Positions 37,853 through 45,489 of a stretch of DNA of 64,000 bases are shown here, one piece after another. The notes under the pieces are model-generated. The model was given only the letters and a program-made list of their open reading frames with translations, was not told where the DNA came from and did no database searches. The position numbers and the translations under genes were made by a program. Positions within the stretch are counted from its first letter, which is position 1, and each line of letters starts with the position of its first letter. Source of the stretch: Polaribacter glomeratus (lineage in GTDB: Bacteria; Bacteroidota; Bacteroidia; Flavobacteriales; Flavobacteriaceae); assembly GCF_002954665.1 (NCBI RefSeq), contig NZ_MSCM01000001.1, positions 1,252,836 through 1,316,835 on the forward strand, in the 5' to 3' direction.

Positions 37853-38251
37853 TTATTTAATTTTCCCTATAACTAATTTTGAAAATGGTATACCCGTAAT
37901 TTTCACACTTCCTACAATAAAGACAATTGCTAATAATAAATCCATTCCTGTGGTTATAATCATTTCTTGTGGAACATCGCCAACAGTTGTTGCATAAGAA
38001 ACTAGAAATACATTAAATAAACGCACTAAACCATTCCAAAGGACAATAGACGACCTAGTTTCAATCTCTTGAATTGCCCAAATAAGTGATGCGCCAGCAA
38101 ATATTATAAACGCTCCCGCTATAGAGTTGGTTATTAAAGCTTCTCCCGTTTTACTAGCAATAGCTTGTATAATCATTCCTATACCTATCGGGAAGTTTAA
38201 TATACTTGTGATTAGAACGAATTTTTTAAATATGTTAGTTGTGTTTTTCAT
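37853..38251 (-). CDS. Small four-helix membrane protein of unknown function
   Basis: A 132-residue hydrophobic protein with about four membrane segments (near 10-30, 42-60, 70-90 and 100-118) and a basic N-terminus. No known motif was recognised. It begins five bases after the TfoX-like gene stop, so the two are probably cotranscribed with the dehalogenase-like gene under the TetR regulator. Confidence 0.7.
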   Translation of the reverse strand: MKNTTNIFKKFVLITSILNFPIGIGMIIQAIASKTGEALITNSIAGAFIIFAGASLIWAIQEIETRSSIVLWNGLVRLFNVFLVSYATTVGDVPQEMIITTGMDLLLAIVFIVGSVKITGIPFSKLVIGKIK

Positions 38252-38256
38252 TTTTA

Positions 38257-38586
38257 TTATTTTATTTTATTTTTTTGAATATTTAATGACGCTTCTGCCC
38301 AAAGAACAAATTGATCAGCATTTTCGATAATTTCGATAGGAACCTCATAAAAAGAAGCTACTATACTGTTATTTTTAAAAAGCTTTAAAGTTTCTGAACC
38401 GGCATTTAGATATTGCTCCTTATTCGTTTGGTCTACTTTAAAGAAAATAGTTTCTTTTGCTATAATACCGAACATTAAACCGTCTGCATAAAGACCTACA
38501 CAACCAAACATTCGTTTTGTGTTAACCGTTTTCCAGTTTGATAATTGGTCAAGAATAAAGTCTAAATAATCAGTTGAGGCAGCCAT
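38257..38586 (-). CDS. TfoX/Sxy N-terminal domain protein
   Basis: A 109-residue protein with the TfoX_N fold: KRMFGCVGLYADGLMFGIIAKETIFFKV is the signature stretch. Full TfoX regulators of competence have an extra C-terminal domain that is missing here. Stand-alone forms are common in Bacteroidetes and have no proven role. It starts 10 bases after the upstream hydrolase gene. Confidence 0.85.
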   Translation of the reverse strand: MAASTDYLDFILDQLSNWKTVNTKRMFGCVGLYADGLMFGIIAKETIFFKVDQTNKEQYLNAGSETLKLFKNNSIVASFYEVPIEIIENADQFVLWAEASLNIQKNKIK

Positions 38587-38596
38587 TTAATTTAAT

Positions 38597-39532
38597 CTAT
38601 TCTTTTACTTCTATATTTTTCAGTATTCTTCTTAATGAAATAACAAAACTTTCTGGACTATCTTCTTGTGTAAAATGACCTGCATCAGGAAGTAATTCTA
38701 CTGGCGCATTAGGAAAAATAGAACGCCATTTGTCTTGAATCTCTTGCGAAGCGACTGCAACATCTTTTAAACCGAAAATAAACTCTACTTGTTTGTCTTG
38801 TAGTGTATTTAGTTTACGCTCTAAATCTACCAACCAATCTGTTGCCAATGTAATTTGTTGTGGAAATATGGCAGTTCCTTTTCTAGATTCTTTGGTAGGA
38901 AAAGGCATTTCATAAGCATCCATAATTGCTTTATTACTGCTAGACTTTTTGTTGATAGAACCACGCATGATTCCTGTTACAAAAAAGTTCTCTTCTAAAA
39001 TTTTGTTTTCCATTTCTTTAGAGCTCATTTGCATAGAAAAACCTTCTAACTTGCCTTCTGCTTTCCAAGCCCAAGTATTGCTAATTACAACACCTAAAAC
39101 TTTATCAGGATTACTTGTTGCTACAGATAATCCTGTTGGTCCGCCCCAATCTTGAACAACGATAATAAACTTGTCTAACTTTAAATGATCAAAAAGAAGT
39201 GCACTAATCCATGTTACATGCTCTTGTGGTGTAAAACCAAAATCCTTAGGAGTATCAGAAAAACCAAAACCAGGTAAATCGTAGGCTATTACTCTGGCTT
39301 CACCAGAAAGTTGTTTAATTATATTTCTATTTAAAAAAGACCAATCCGGATTTCCGTGTGTTAGTACAATTGGAATTCCTTCACCCTCATCAATATAATG
39401 CATTGAAATTCCGTCTTTTTCAAACCAATTACTTCTAAAAGGATATTCAACCTTGTCAACAATAAATGGTCTCTGCTTTTTGTTCGTTTTATCTTTGTTG
39501 TATATTTCTTGTTTCTGTATATTGTTTTCCAT
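38597..39532 (-). CDS. Haloalkane dehalogenase-like alpha/beta hydrolase
   Basis: A 311-residue hydrolase with a full haloalkane-dehalogenase-type residue set: N61 in THGNPDW (halide binding and oxyanion), nucleophile D128 with halide-binding W129 in VVQDWGG, likely acid D257 in GLKD and base H286 in DAGHF. An Asp nucleophile rather than Ser separates it from esterases; epoxide hydrolases would need Tyr ligands that are not evident. It starts 30 bases from a TetR-type operator and lies downstream of tetR. Confidence 0.82.
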   Translation of the reverse strand: MENNIQKQEIYNKDKTNKKQRPFIVDKVEYPFRSNWFEKDGISMHYIDEGEGIPIVLTHGNPDWSFLNRNIIKQLSGEARVIAYDLPGFGFSDTPKDFGFTPQEHVTWISALLFDHLKLDKFIIVVQDWGGPTGLSVATSNPDKVLGVVISNTWAWKAEGKLEGFSMQMSSKEMENKILEENFFVTGIMRGSINKKSSSNKAIMDAYEMPFPTKESRKGTAIFPQQITLATDWLVDLERKLNTLQDKQVEFIFGLKDVAVASQEIQDKWRSIFPNAPVELLPDAGHFTQEDSPESFVISLRRILKNIEVKE

Positions 39533-39564
39533 AATTATTATAATTTAAATGTGTTTAATTTTAA

Positions 39565-39580
39565 CTAATCAATCGATTAG
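39565..39580. promoter_or_regulatory. TetR operator CTAATC-N4-GATTAG, copy 1
   Basis: Dyad with six-base arms (eight with flanking AA/TT) and a four-base spacer, located 33 bases upstream of the dehalogenase-like start. The same arms recur upstream of the tetR gene at 40186-40201. Confidence 0.75.
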
Positions 39581-39599
39581 TTTTAGGATAAAAAAAATG

Positions 39600-40163
39600 T
39601 TATAGGTTTTTAAATGTCATTTCTATATAATCTTCAATAACAGTATTATTTTGTATTTTACCTGCCAAACCTAACCCACCAATAGCCAAAACTAGAAAAT
39701 TTATTTGCTTATTTAAAGTAACGCTATCTATTGCAGTATTAAATTCAAGGTTTTTTTTAAATAAACCTCTTAATTTTTCGCCGTAATTAGAAATAACAGC
39801 TCCAACTTGTTCGTCTATTTCTAGGCCAAATTCTGACATTGTATTGACCATTAAACAACCTCTTTTATTATTATCTTGATTTGAAAATGCAGCAAATGCA
39901 TAAAAGAAATTCTTGATACTATCTTTACCATTAGAAGAATCTTCAAATTTTTTCAATACTTGCTGTAGTTTACTTTTATATAATTTTAAACTTTCTAAAA
40001 AAAGGTTTTTCTTATTACCAAAACTAGCATTTATAGAAAATTGATTAATGCCCATTTCTTTGGATAACATACGCAAAGAAGTACTTTTATAGCCATTCTT
40101 CCAGAATAAAACCATAGCACGTTCTATTACTTCTGCTTCATTGTATTGTTTTTCTCTAGGCAT
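39600..40163 (-). CDS. TetR/AcrR-family transcriptional regulator
   Basis: A 187-residue repressor with an N-terminal helix-turn-helix (about 8-50: VIERAMVLFWKNGYKSTSLRMLSKEMGINQFSINASFGNKKNLF) and a C-terminal ligand domain resembling TetR_C_6/AcrR types (CLMVNTMSEFG). It lies 67 bases upstream of the dehalogenase-like gene on the same strand. Matching dyads in front of both genes indicate autoregulation and control of the hydrolase. The ligand is unknown. Confidence 0.92.
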   Translation of the reverse strand: MPREKQYNEAEVIERAMVLFWKNGYKSTSLRMLSKEMGINQFSINASFGNKKNLFLESLKLYKSKLQQVLKKFEDSSNGKDSIKNFFYAFAAFSNQDNNKRGCLMVNTMSEFGLEIDEQVGAVISNYGEKLRGLFKKNLEFNTAIDSVTLNKQINFLVLAIGGLGLAGKIQNNTVIEDYIEMTFKNL

Positions 40164-40180
40164 AAAAATATATTAAAGCA

Positions 40181-40201
40181 CAAAACTAATCACTTGATTA
40201 G
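40181..40201 (-). promoter_or_regulatory. tetR promoter -7 element overlapping TetR operator copy 2
   Basis: CTAATC-ACTT-GATTAG lies at 40186-40201. The minus-strand -7 element TAGTTTTG (40181-40188) overlaps its first three bases, 18 bases upstream of the tetR ATG, the arrangement expected for autorepression. Confidence 0.75.
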
Positions 40202-40314
40202 AAATAAAAAAATAAAATCACATATATTTTAATAATTTCTAAAAAATCAGTAAAATTAGACTAGTTTTCTGAAAATAAATTGATAAACAAACTAAAACAC
40301 TAAAGCTAATTGTG

Positions 40315-41070
40315 TTACTCAATCCAATTCTTAAAATCTTTAACACGCTCTCTACTCACAATAATTTCTGATTCAGAATACGAGTTTAAAATTAATTGAA
40401 GTCTCGAATTTGCATACGAAATAATATCCTTTATTGCATTTATATGCACAATAAAGGTTCTATTTACTCTAAAAAAATGTTCTGGATTTAATTGTTCTTC
40501 CCAATATTCTAAAGAGTTATCTAACAAGTGATTTCGCTTTTCTAAAGTATGTATGTAGGTTGATTTATTTTCACTAAAAAAACACTCAATATCATCTATA
40601 GAAATAATTTTAATATGCTGACCAACTTTAATAGACAAGCGTTTTTTAAATTTTCGATCTACCGGATTGATCAATAATTTTTTAATATCCTCTATATTTA
40701 CCTGAACATTAGATTGCTTTGGTCTGTTTTCTTTAAACTTATCTAAAGCAACTTTTAATTCATCTTCATCCAAAGGTTTTAGTAAATAATCTACACTATT
40801 TAATTTAAAAGCTTTTAACGCATATTCATCATAAGCAGTTGTAAAAATAATGGCAGATTTAACTTCAATTTCTTCAAAAATCTCAAAAGATAATCCATCG
40901 GAAAGTTGAATATCTAAAAATATTAAATCAGGATGTTCGTTGTTTTGCAACCAATTTAAAGACTCTTCGACAGAGTGCAACATTTGTTTAACTTCTATAT
41001 TTAAAGCTGCCAACATTCTATTTAATCTTCTTGCTGCGGGTTTTTCATCCTCAATAATTAATACGTTCAT
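40315..41070 (-). CDS. LytTR-family response regulator
   Basis: A 251-residue regulator: receiver domain (1-115) with acidic pocket EDE at 7-9 and phosphoacceptor D53 (LIFLDIQ), and a C-terminal LytTR DNA-binding domain (about 145-250, with FFRVNRTFIVHINAI). It is separated by 109 bases from the 2TM genes and belongs with the histidine kinase at 42442 as a LytS/LytR-like two-component pair, with the 2TM genes between. Confidence 0.94.
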   Translation of the reverse strand: MNVLIIEDEKPAARRLNRMLAALNIEVKQMLHSVEESLNWLQNNEHPDLIFLDIQLSDGLSFEIFEEIEVKSAIIFTTAYDEYALKAFKLNSVDYLLKPLDEDELKVALDKFKENRPKQSNVQVNIEDIKKLLINPVDRKFKKRLSIKVGQHIKIISIDDIECFFSENKSTYIHTLEKRNHLLDNSLEYWEEQLNPEHFFRVNRTFIVHINAIKDIISYANSRLQLILNSYSESEIIVSRERVKDFKNWIE

Positions 41071-41179
41071 TTTACTGTTTGTTAGTTATTTATACTTAGT
41101 TGCTGGTTTTGTTGTTAAAAAATTTGAAGACAAATTAAAACGCTGTAATTTTCTCTGTGAATATCTGCGAAACCCTTTT

Positions 41180-41491
41180 TTAATCTTTCATGAATTCTTC
41201 AATTTTTCTTTCTTCCCAATCTTTTCCGTGTAAATTAAGAAAACCAAAAGTTTTTAAAGCATCAAGTGCTAAGAAAATTCCCCAAATGAGCCAAATAGGA
41301 ATATGTGTAAATCCGTCGCCATCAAATTGATTGCTTACCGTAAAATTTCCAACGATTTTAAAAGAAAATTTCCAGACAAAAGCTAAAAATAAATTTATTA
41401 AAATATAAGCAACTACATGTTTATAGAATTTTTTAATTTCTTCAATTTTTCTCTTTGCTCTTGCTAATTTTTTATCATTCAAGCTTTTCAT
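41180..41491 (-). CDS. 2TM-domain membrane protein (fourth stand-alone copy)
   Basis: About 103 residues from the ATG at 41491: a basic N-terminal helix (LARAKRKIEEIKKFYKH), two membrane helices, and the family's C-terminal DWEERKIEEFM signature. A longer frame from 41521 would overlap the preceding gene by 26 bases; the inner ATG removes the overlap. 2TM domains are found in flavobacterial two-component loci and may form the membrane part of a signalling complex, which is inference. Confidence 0.85.
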   Translation of the reverse strand: MKSLNDKKLARAKRKIEEIKKFYKHVVAYILINLFLAFVWKFSFKIVGNFTVSNQFDGDGFTHIPIWLIWGIFLALDALKTFGFLNLHGKDWEERKIEEFMKD

Positions 41492-41495
41492 ATTC

Positions 41496-41831
41496 TTAAA
41501 AATTTTTAGTTCTTTGATCATCTTTTTCCATCATTTCTTTAATTTTTCGTTCTTCCCAGTCGCTTCCTAAACCTAAAGATTTAAAACCAAAAACTCCCAT
41601 CCAATGAAAAAACATTCCTATTCCCCAGAAAAGCCAAGTAGAAATTACTCCAAAATTTGTTATTGCATCCGCAAAAGAATAGTCACTTTGCATTAAGCCG
41701 AAGACAATTACTCCGCTAATAAAAATGTTTACCAAAACGTACACAATTAAATGAACGTAAAACCCTTTTATTACTTTTACTCTCTTTTTAGCTCTTAAAT
41801 AGCTTTGTTCTTGCATAAAATCTACTTCCAT
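41496..41831 (-). CDS. 2TM-domain membrane protein (third stand-alone copy)
   Basis: A 111-residue protein: MEVDF start, basic helix RAKKRVKVIKGFYVHL, two membrane helices and DWEERKIKEMME at the end, then a short tail. The HWMGVFG segment before the end matches the family. It follows the second copy after four bases and belongs to the five-member 2TM array. Confidence 0.88.
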   Translation of the reverse strand: MEVDFMQEQSYLRAKKRVKVIKGFYVHLIVYVLVNIFISGVIVFGLMQSDYSFADAITNFGVISTWLFWGIGMFFHWMGVFGFKSLGLGSDWEERKIKEMMEKDDQRTKNF

Positions 41832-41835
41832 TTTC

Positions 41836-42123
41836 TTACTTATTTTGATTCATATATTCTTTAATTTTCTTCTCTTCCCAATCTTTTCCGATTCCTAATA
41901 AATTGAAACCAAAAATGCTCATCCAATGAAAAAAAAGACCTGTTCCCCAACCTAAAGCAGAAAACCAGAACCAATGAAAATGAGGTTCAAAGGTTAGGTT
42001 TATATAAATGATAACAGGTATTACCAAACAATAAATTAGTAAATGTGTATAAAAACCTCTAATATCTTTTACCTTCTTTTGAGCTTTAAAATAGCGCTCT
42101 TGTTGCATATTGCTAGCCTCCAT
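41836..42123 (-). CDS. 2TM-domain membrane protein (second stand-alone copy)
   Basis: About 95 residues from the ATG at 42123 (MEASNMQQERY), chosen because sister proteins also begin ME and because a longer start at 42141 overlaps the preceding gene by 17 bases. It shows the basic helix KAQKKVKDIRGFYTH, two membrane helices with FHWMSIFGFN and DWEEKKIKEYM at the end. Its middle part (INLTFEPHFHWFWF) is closest to the kinase-fused copy (INLRFSPGFYWFWF), a sign of local duplication. Confidence 0.86.
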   Translation of the reverse strand: MEASNMQQERYFKAQKKVKDIRGFYTHLLIYCLVIPVIIYINLTFEPHFHWFWFSALGWGTGLFFHWMSIFGFNLLGIGKDWEEKKIKEYMNQNK

Positions 42124-42124
42124 T

Positions 42125-42442
42125 TTATGACTTGTTTTCATTCATGAATTCTTTAATCTTTCTTTCTTCCCACGATTTATTAAAAATCATATTAACACCC
42201 AAAACATTTAATGCTTGGTATAAAATTCCTAATCCCCAAAAAAACCAAATCTTATAATTATGATAATTAAAAACTGCTTCCTTAAAAGTATCGCCATCAT
42301 TTAAATCACCTACAATAAAAACGGCAGTTAAAAAGATATTTACCACAACATACACGGCTAAATGCTTATAAAATTTACTTACTTTTTCAACTCTTTTTTT
42401 AGCAAGAATATATCTTTGTTCTTTTGTGAAATCGGTTTCCAT
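42125..42442 (-). CDS. 2TM-domain membrane protein (first stand-alone copy)
   Basis: A 105-residue protein: METDFTKEQRYILAKKRVEKVSKFYKH, two membrane helices and SWEERKIKEFMNE at the end. Its ATG overlaps the histidine kinase stop by one base (TAATG), so translation is coupled to the kinase. It is the first of four tandem stand-alone copies. Confidence 0.88.
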   Translation of the reverse strand: METDFTKEQRYILAKKRVEKVSKFYKHLAVYVVVNIFLTAVFIVGDLNDGDTFKEAVFNYHNYKIWFFWGLGILYQALNVLGVNMIFNKSWEERKIKEFMNENKS

Positions 42443-43803
42443 TATCTGTAATTTTTATGTTGATTCTCTTTATCCATCATTGCTTTAATCTTTCTTTCTT
42501 CCCAGTTTTTACCCAAGAAAACATTGTAATTATTTACTTCTAAAAAATGGAAAGTTAACCCTATTCCCCATCCAAAAATTGGAAACCAAAACCAGTAAAA
42601 ACCTGGAGAAAATCTTAAATTTATAAAAATCAAAAAGGGGATTACCAAACAGTACGATGCTAAATTCTGATAAAATTCTTTTAATTTTTCTACTCTTTCA
42701 ACTGCTTTGACGTACTTACTATTTTCTAAATTATCTTGATACATGCTGTTTTCCATTTTAATTAAGAGAGGTAAACTCACCTTAAACGTTTTGTTATTAT
42801 TTTCTATTTTAACACCTTTAGGCGTTATTAAACCATATCTATCAGCAATATTTTGTAGGCCAACTTTGGTGCTTTTACCAATTGCTTCTTTCGGATTTAC
42901 ATTGTTTTCTATAATTAAATAATCCTCTTTTTCATAAATATGAATCGTTAATGGTTTAGACGATGACACCACATTGTGTTTTACAGCATTCTCTAATAAT
43001 AGTTGCAAAGAAAGCGGCACAATCTTTAAATCGATGTTGCTTACAGTATCCGGAATATTAAATTGTACAGCGTCTTCAAAACGCATTCCAAGCAACTCCA
43101 TATAAGTTTTTGCGAAATTTAATTCTTCTGTAAGCGTTGTTAAATCTTTGTTTCTTTGCTCTAAAACATATCTGTAAATTTTAGATAATTTTGTGGTAAA
43201 TTTTTCTGCTTGCGCAGGATTTTCGCCAATCAAACTGGTTAATACATTTAAGCTATTAAACAAAAAATGTGGATCAATCTGACTTTTTAAAGACTCAAAC
43301 TTCGCTGTTTCTGTTTTCGCAACAATTTCTTGTTTTGTAGATTCTTGGGTCATTGCAGATTTCCAGTTGATCATAAAATCCTTTGCATGTAAAAAAGTAG
43401 AGATTCCTAAAGAGAGAATGATATAAAAAAAGTGAGTCAACAGATAGCTTCCTTTAAAAAAATTTACGGGATTACTGTTATTTATAAAGACAAACACTAC
43501 ATAATCAATTAATAAAACTAACGGAATAGTATATAATAAAGTGCATATAATTCCCGACCAAACTCTCTGATTTGTTTGCGTTATCCAATCCCATTTTTTT
43601 GATAAAAATTTATTAATAACTCCATTACCTAAGCCAAGACCAAAAGAATACATACCAGAAATAATGAAAGACCAAACAATACCTTCTATTGTTCTTTGAC
43701 CAAAAATGATGCTAAAAAGTATCCCGAAAATAATTGTAAGCTTTAGGCATAATAATACTCCTTTCTTCATGCTTTTTAAGGTATAAACTTCTTGATCCTC
43801 CAT
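42442..43803 (-). CDS. LytS-type sensor histidine kinase fused to a 2TM domain
   Basis: A 453-residue protein. Residues 1-145 hold about four membrane helices; 165-350 form a His_kinase domain with H179 (DPHFLFNSL) and ATPase motifs LLENAVKH (269-276) and GLQNIADRY (315-323); 362-443 form a 2TM domain ending NWEERKIKAMM. M350 (codon 42754-42756) begins a sequence that looks like the start of a stand-alone 2TM protein, so the fusion probably arose by loss of the kinase stop codon. It pairs with the LytTR regulator at 40315. Confidence 0.9.
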   Translation of the reverse strand: MEDQEVYTLKSMKKGVLLCLKLTIIFGILFSIIFGQRTIEGIVWSFIISGMYSFGLGLGNGVINKFLSKKWDWITQTNQRVWSGIICTLLYTIPLVLLIDYVVFVFINNSNPVNFFKGSYLLTHFFYIILSLGISTFLHAKDFMINWKSAMTQESTKQEIVAKTETAKFESLKSQIDPHFLFNSLNVLTSLIGENPAQAEKFTTKLSKIYRYVLEQRNKDLTTLTEELNFAKTYMELLGMRFEDAVQFNIPDTVSNIDLKIVPLSLQLLLENAVKHNVVSSSKPLTIHIYEKEDYLIIENNVNPKEAIGKSTKVGLQNIADRYGLITPKGVKIENNNKTFKVSLPLLIKMENSMYQDNLENSKYVKAVERVEKLKEFYQNLASYCLVIPFLIFINLRFSPGFYWFWFPIFGWGIGLTFHFLEVNNYNVFLGKNWEERKIKAMMDKENQHKNYR

Positions 43804-43842
43804 CTTTAATGTTCTTATTTTGTAAAAATTATTTGCAATTTA

Positions 43843-44259
43843 CTAAAATCTAATCTCTAAACGAACGCTTTTATCTACAACTACAAATTTTGCGTCTTCG
43901 TAATTTGGCGGGCCATAATTCATCACATTATTCGATGCTCCATAATTTTCTAAAGGCATTCCATTTGGTGCAAAATCCATTTTATTATTTTCATTTTTAT
44001 CATGAAAACAAATAATAGCGTATTCACCAGACGGAATATCAATAAAAGTAACTACGCTTTTTCCATCTTTAATTTCTGATGAAACGCCTTGTAAAGGTTT
44101 CATTCTAAAGTTCTCTTTATCATATAAAGCAAAACTTACTTTTCCTTCATCCGAAGTTACATTTACAACTGTTGTGGTAATACTTACATTTTCTTGGGCA
44201 GTAATTGTATTCGAAATAAATAAAACTGCCGTTACTAAACTTGCTACTAAAAATTTCAT
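43843..44259 (-). CDS. Secreted DUF2141 protein
   Basis: A 138-residue protein with a signal peptide ending near TITAQ and a beta-sandwich domain of the DUF2141 family: GKVSFALYDKENF, FIDIPSGEYAIICFHDKNENNKMDF (an acidic DxNxNxKxD-like stretch that may bind calcium) and GMPLENYGASN. Such proteins are exported and of unknown role. It lies 39 bases upstream of the histidine kinase gene, which may share its transcript. Confidence 0.85.
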   Translation of the reverse strand: MKFLVASLVTAVLFISNTITAQENVSITTTVVNVTSDEGKVSFALYDKENFRMKPLQGVSSEIKDGKSVVTFIDIPSGEYAIICFHDKNENNKMDFAPNGMPLENYGASNNVMNYGPPNYEDAKFVVVDKSVRLEIRF

Positions 44260-44519
44260 GATGTTTATTTTTTATGATTAATTATGGTACAAATTTGCAA
44301 CAGAACGGCAGATTTTAAAATTTAAAACAACCCAACTGTATTTTTTTATTACTGAATTGTAGGTTTAACTTAAATTAACAAGTAAAATACTAGCTTCTAT
44401 CTTTAAAGATGTTCGCTAAAATTATCATAAAAGTAGTATTTAGGCCTTATTTTGATTAATTTTCAACTCAGGTTCCTATTTTGTTTAAAATTAATAAAAC
44501 TTTTAAAAAAGATTCTATT

Positions 44520-44553
44520 TTTGACTATAAGTTTTAAAAAACACATACTTTAG
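44520..44553 (+). promoter_or_regulatory. Candidate promoter of the arginine/proline cluster
   Basis: TTTG ending at 44523 and TACTTTAG at 44546-44553 (one mismatch to TAnnTTTG), 22 bases apart, in the long spacer before the cluster. Transcription would start near the leader peptide ATG at 44558. The 260 bases to the left (44260-44519) show nothing recognisable. Confidence 0.45.
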
Positions 44554-44557
44554 CCAT

Positions 44558-44632
44558 ATGTTTACTTCAAAAGAAAATAAATTATATACTACAATAGTTG
44601 CTATTTTACGATTGCGCAACCGACGTTGTTAA
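44558..44632 (+). CDS. Putative arginine leader peptide
   Basis: A 24-codon frame starting MFTSKENK and ending ILRLRNRRC, with four Arg codons (CGA, CGC, CGA, CGT) among its last seven. Genes in this window mostly use AGA for Arg, so this CGN cluster is unusual. It lies 240 bases upstream of an arginine biosynthetic cluster just behind a candidate promoter. Ribosome stalling at scarce Arg-tRNA could control read-through of the leader. The role is inferred, and it could be chance. Confidence 0.55.
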   Translation: MFTSKENKLYTTIVAILRLRNRRC

Positions 44633-44751
44633 TATTTTAAATTAACTGTAAAACAATCTATTTCAGTATTTAACCATTTATTTTTTCATTGTGAATCTTC
44701 CAAAAAAATCTTACTTACCATCTTTAGTTATTTTAAAAAATAACCCTAAAA

Positions 44752-44814
44752 ATGTACGAAGGACTTTATCTTTTCGCCCTTTGGGGTGTTTTATTATTTA
44801 AAGAATTTAGGTGA
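44752..44814 (+). CDS. Possible 20-residue hydrophobic peptide in the arginine leader
   Basis: A 20-codon frame starting MYEGLYLFALWG and ending FKEFR, rich in Leu, Phe and Tyr, fitting a short membrane helix. It spans the hairpin at 44775-44799, so its translation would melt that hairpin. No homologue is known to me, and it may be coincidental. Confidence 0.3.
   Translation: MYEGLYLFALWGVLLFKEFR
44775..44799 (+). terminator. Weak terminator-like hairpin in the arginine leader
   Basis: CGCCC pairs with GGGTG (one G-T pair) around a four-base loop, followed by TTTTATTATTT. It is the most GC-rich stem in the leader and a candidate attenuator, although short. No clear alternative antiterminator pairing with the leader peptide region was found by eye. 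Confidence 0.35.
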
Positions 44815-44871
44815 GTCCGGTTCTCAAGTCAATCAACCAAAATTAATTTTATAACATAAAAAATCAATGCA

Positions 44872-45489
44872 ATGGAAATTGTAATTGCTAATATATCACA
44901 CATCGCTTACGCAGAAATAATTTGTAAAACAATTGAAGATGCTGCGCAAGTAAGAGGAACAGGAATTGCAAAACGAAAGCCTGAATATATTGCCACCAAA
45001 ATGGAAAATGGCAATGCAGTTATTGCTTTAGATGGCGATAAATTTGCAGGTTTTTGCTACATCGAAAAATGGGGACATGGAAAATTTGTTGCCAATTCAG
45101 GTTTAATTGTGCATCCAGATTATAGAAATGTAGGACTTGCAAAAGAAATTAAAAAAGTTATTTTTAATCATTCTAGAACAAAATTTCCTGATGCAAAAGT
45201 ATTTAGTATCACAACAGGCTTAGCAGTAATGAAACTTAATAGCGATTTAGGCTATAAACCGGTAACTTTTTCTGAATTAACAGACGACCCAACTTTTTGG
45301 GACGGCTGCCAAACCTGCAGAAATTACGATATTTTAACGAGAACAGAACGTAAAATGTGTTTGTGTACTGGTATGTTGTTTGATCCAAAAAACAATAATA
45401 AAGCGGCGTCTAAAGAAGTTAAAGACAGCGTTTTTCACAGATTAAAAAACATGAAACAAAACTTATTTGTAAAAAAAGATAAAGAATGA
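44872..45489 (+). CDS. GNAT acetyltransferase (argA-like N-acetylglutamate synthase candidate)
   Basis: A 205-residue protein with a GNAT core (GLIVHPDYRNVGLAKEIKK is motif A, binding acyl-CoA) and an unusual C-terminal cysteine cluster (GCQTCRNYD, then MCLCTGML) that could bind metal. The first gene of the arginine cluster, it overlaps argG by four bases (ATGA). Position suggests it acylates glutamate for the first step; the transcarbamylase in this cluster looks succinyl-type, so the acyl donor may be succinyl-CoA. Confidence 0.75.
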   Translation: MEIVIANISHIAYAEIICKTIEDAAQVRGTGIAKRKPEYIATKMENGNAVIALDGDKFAGFCYIEKWGHGKFVANSGLIVHPDYRNVGLAKEIKKVIFNHSRTKFPDAKVFSITTGLAVMKLNSDLGYKPVTFSELTDDPTFWDGCQTCRNYDILTRTERKMCLCTGMLFDPKNNNKAASKEVKDSVFHRLKNMKQNLFVKKDKE

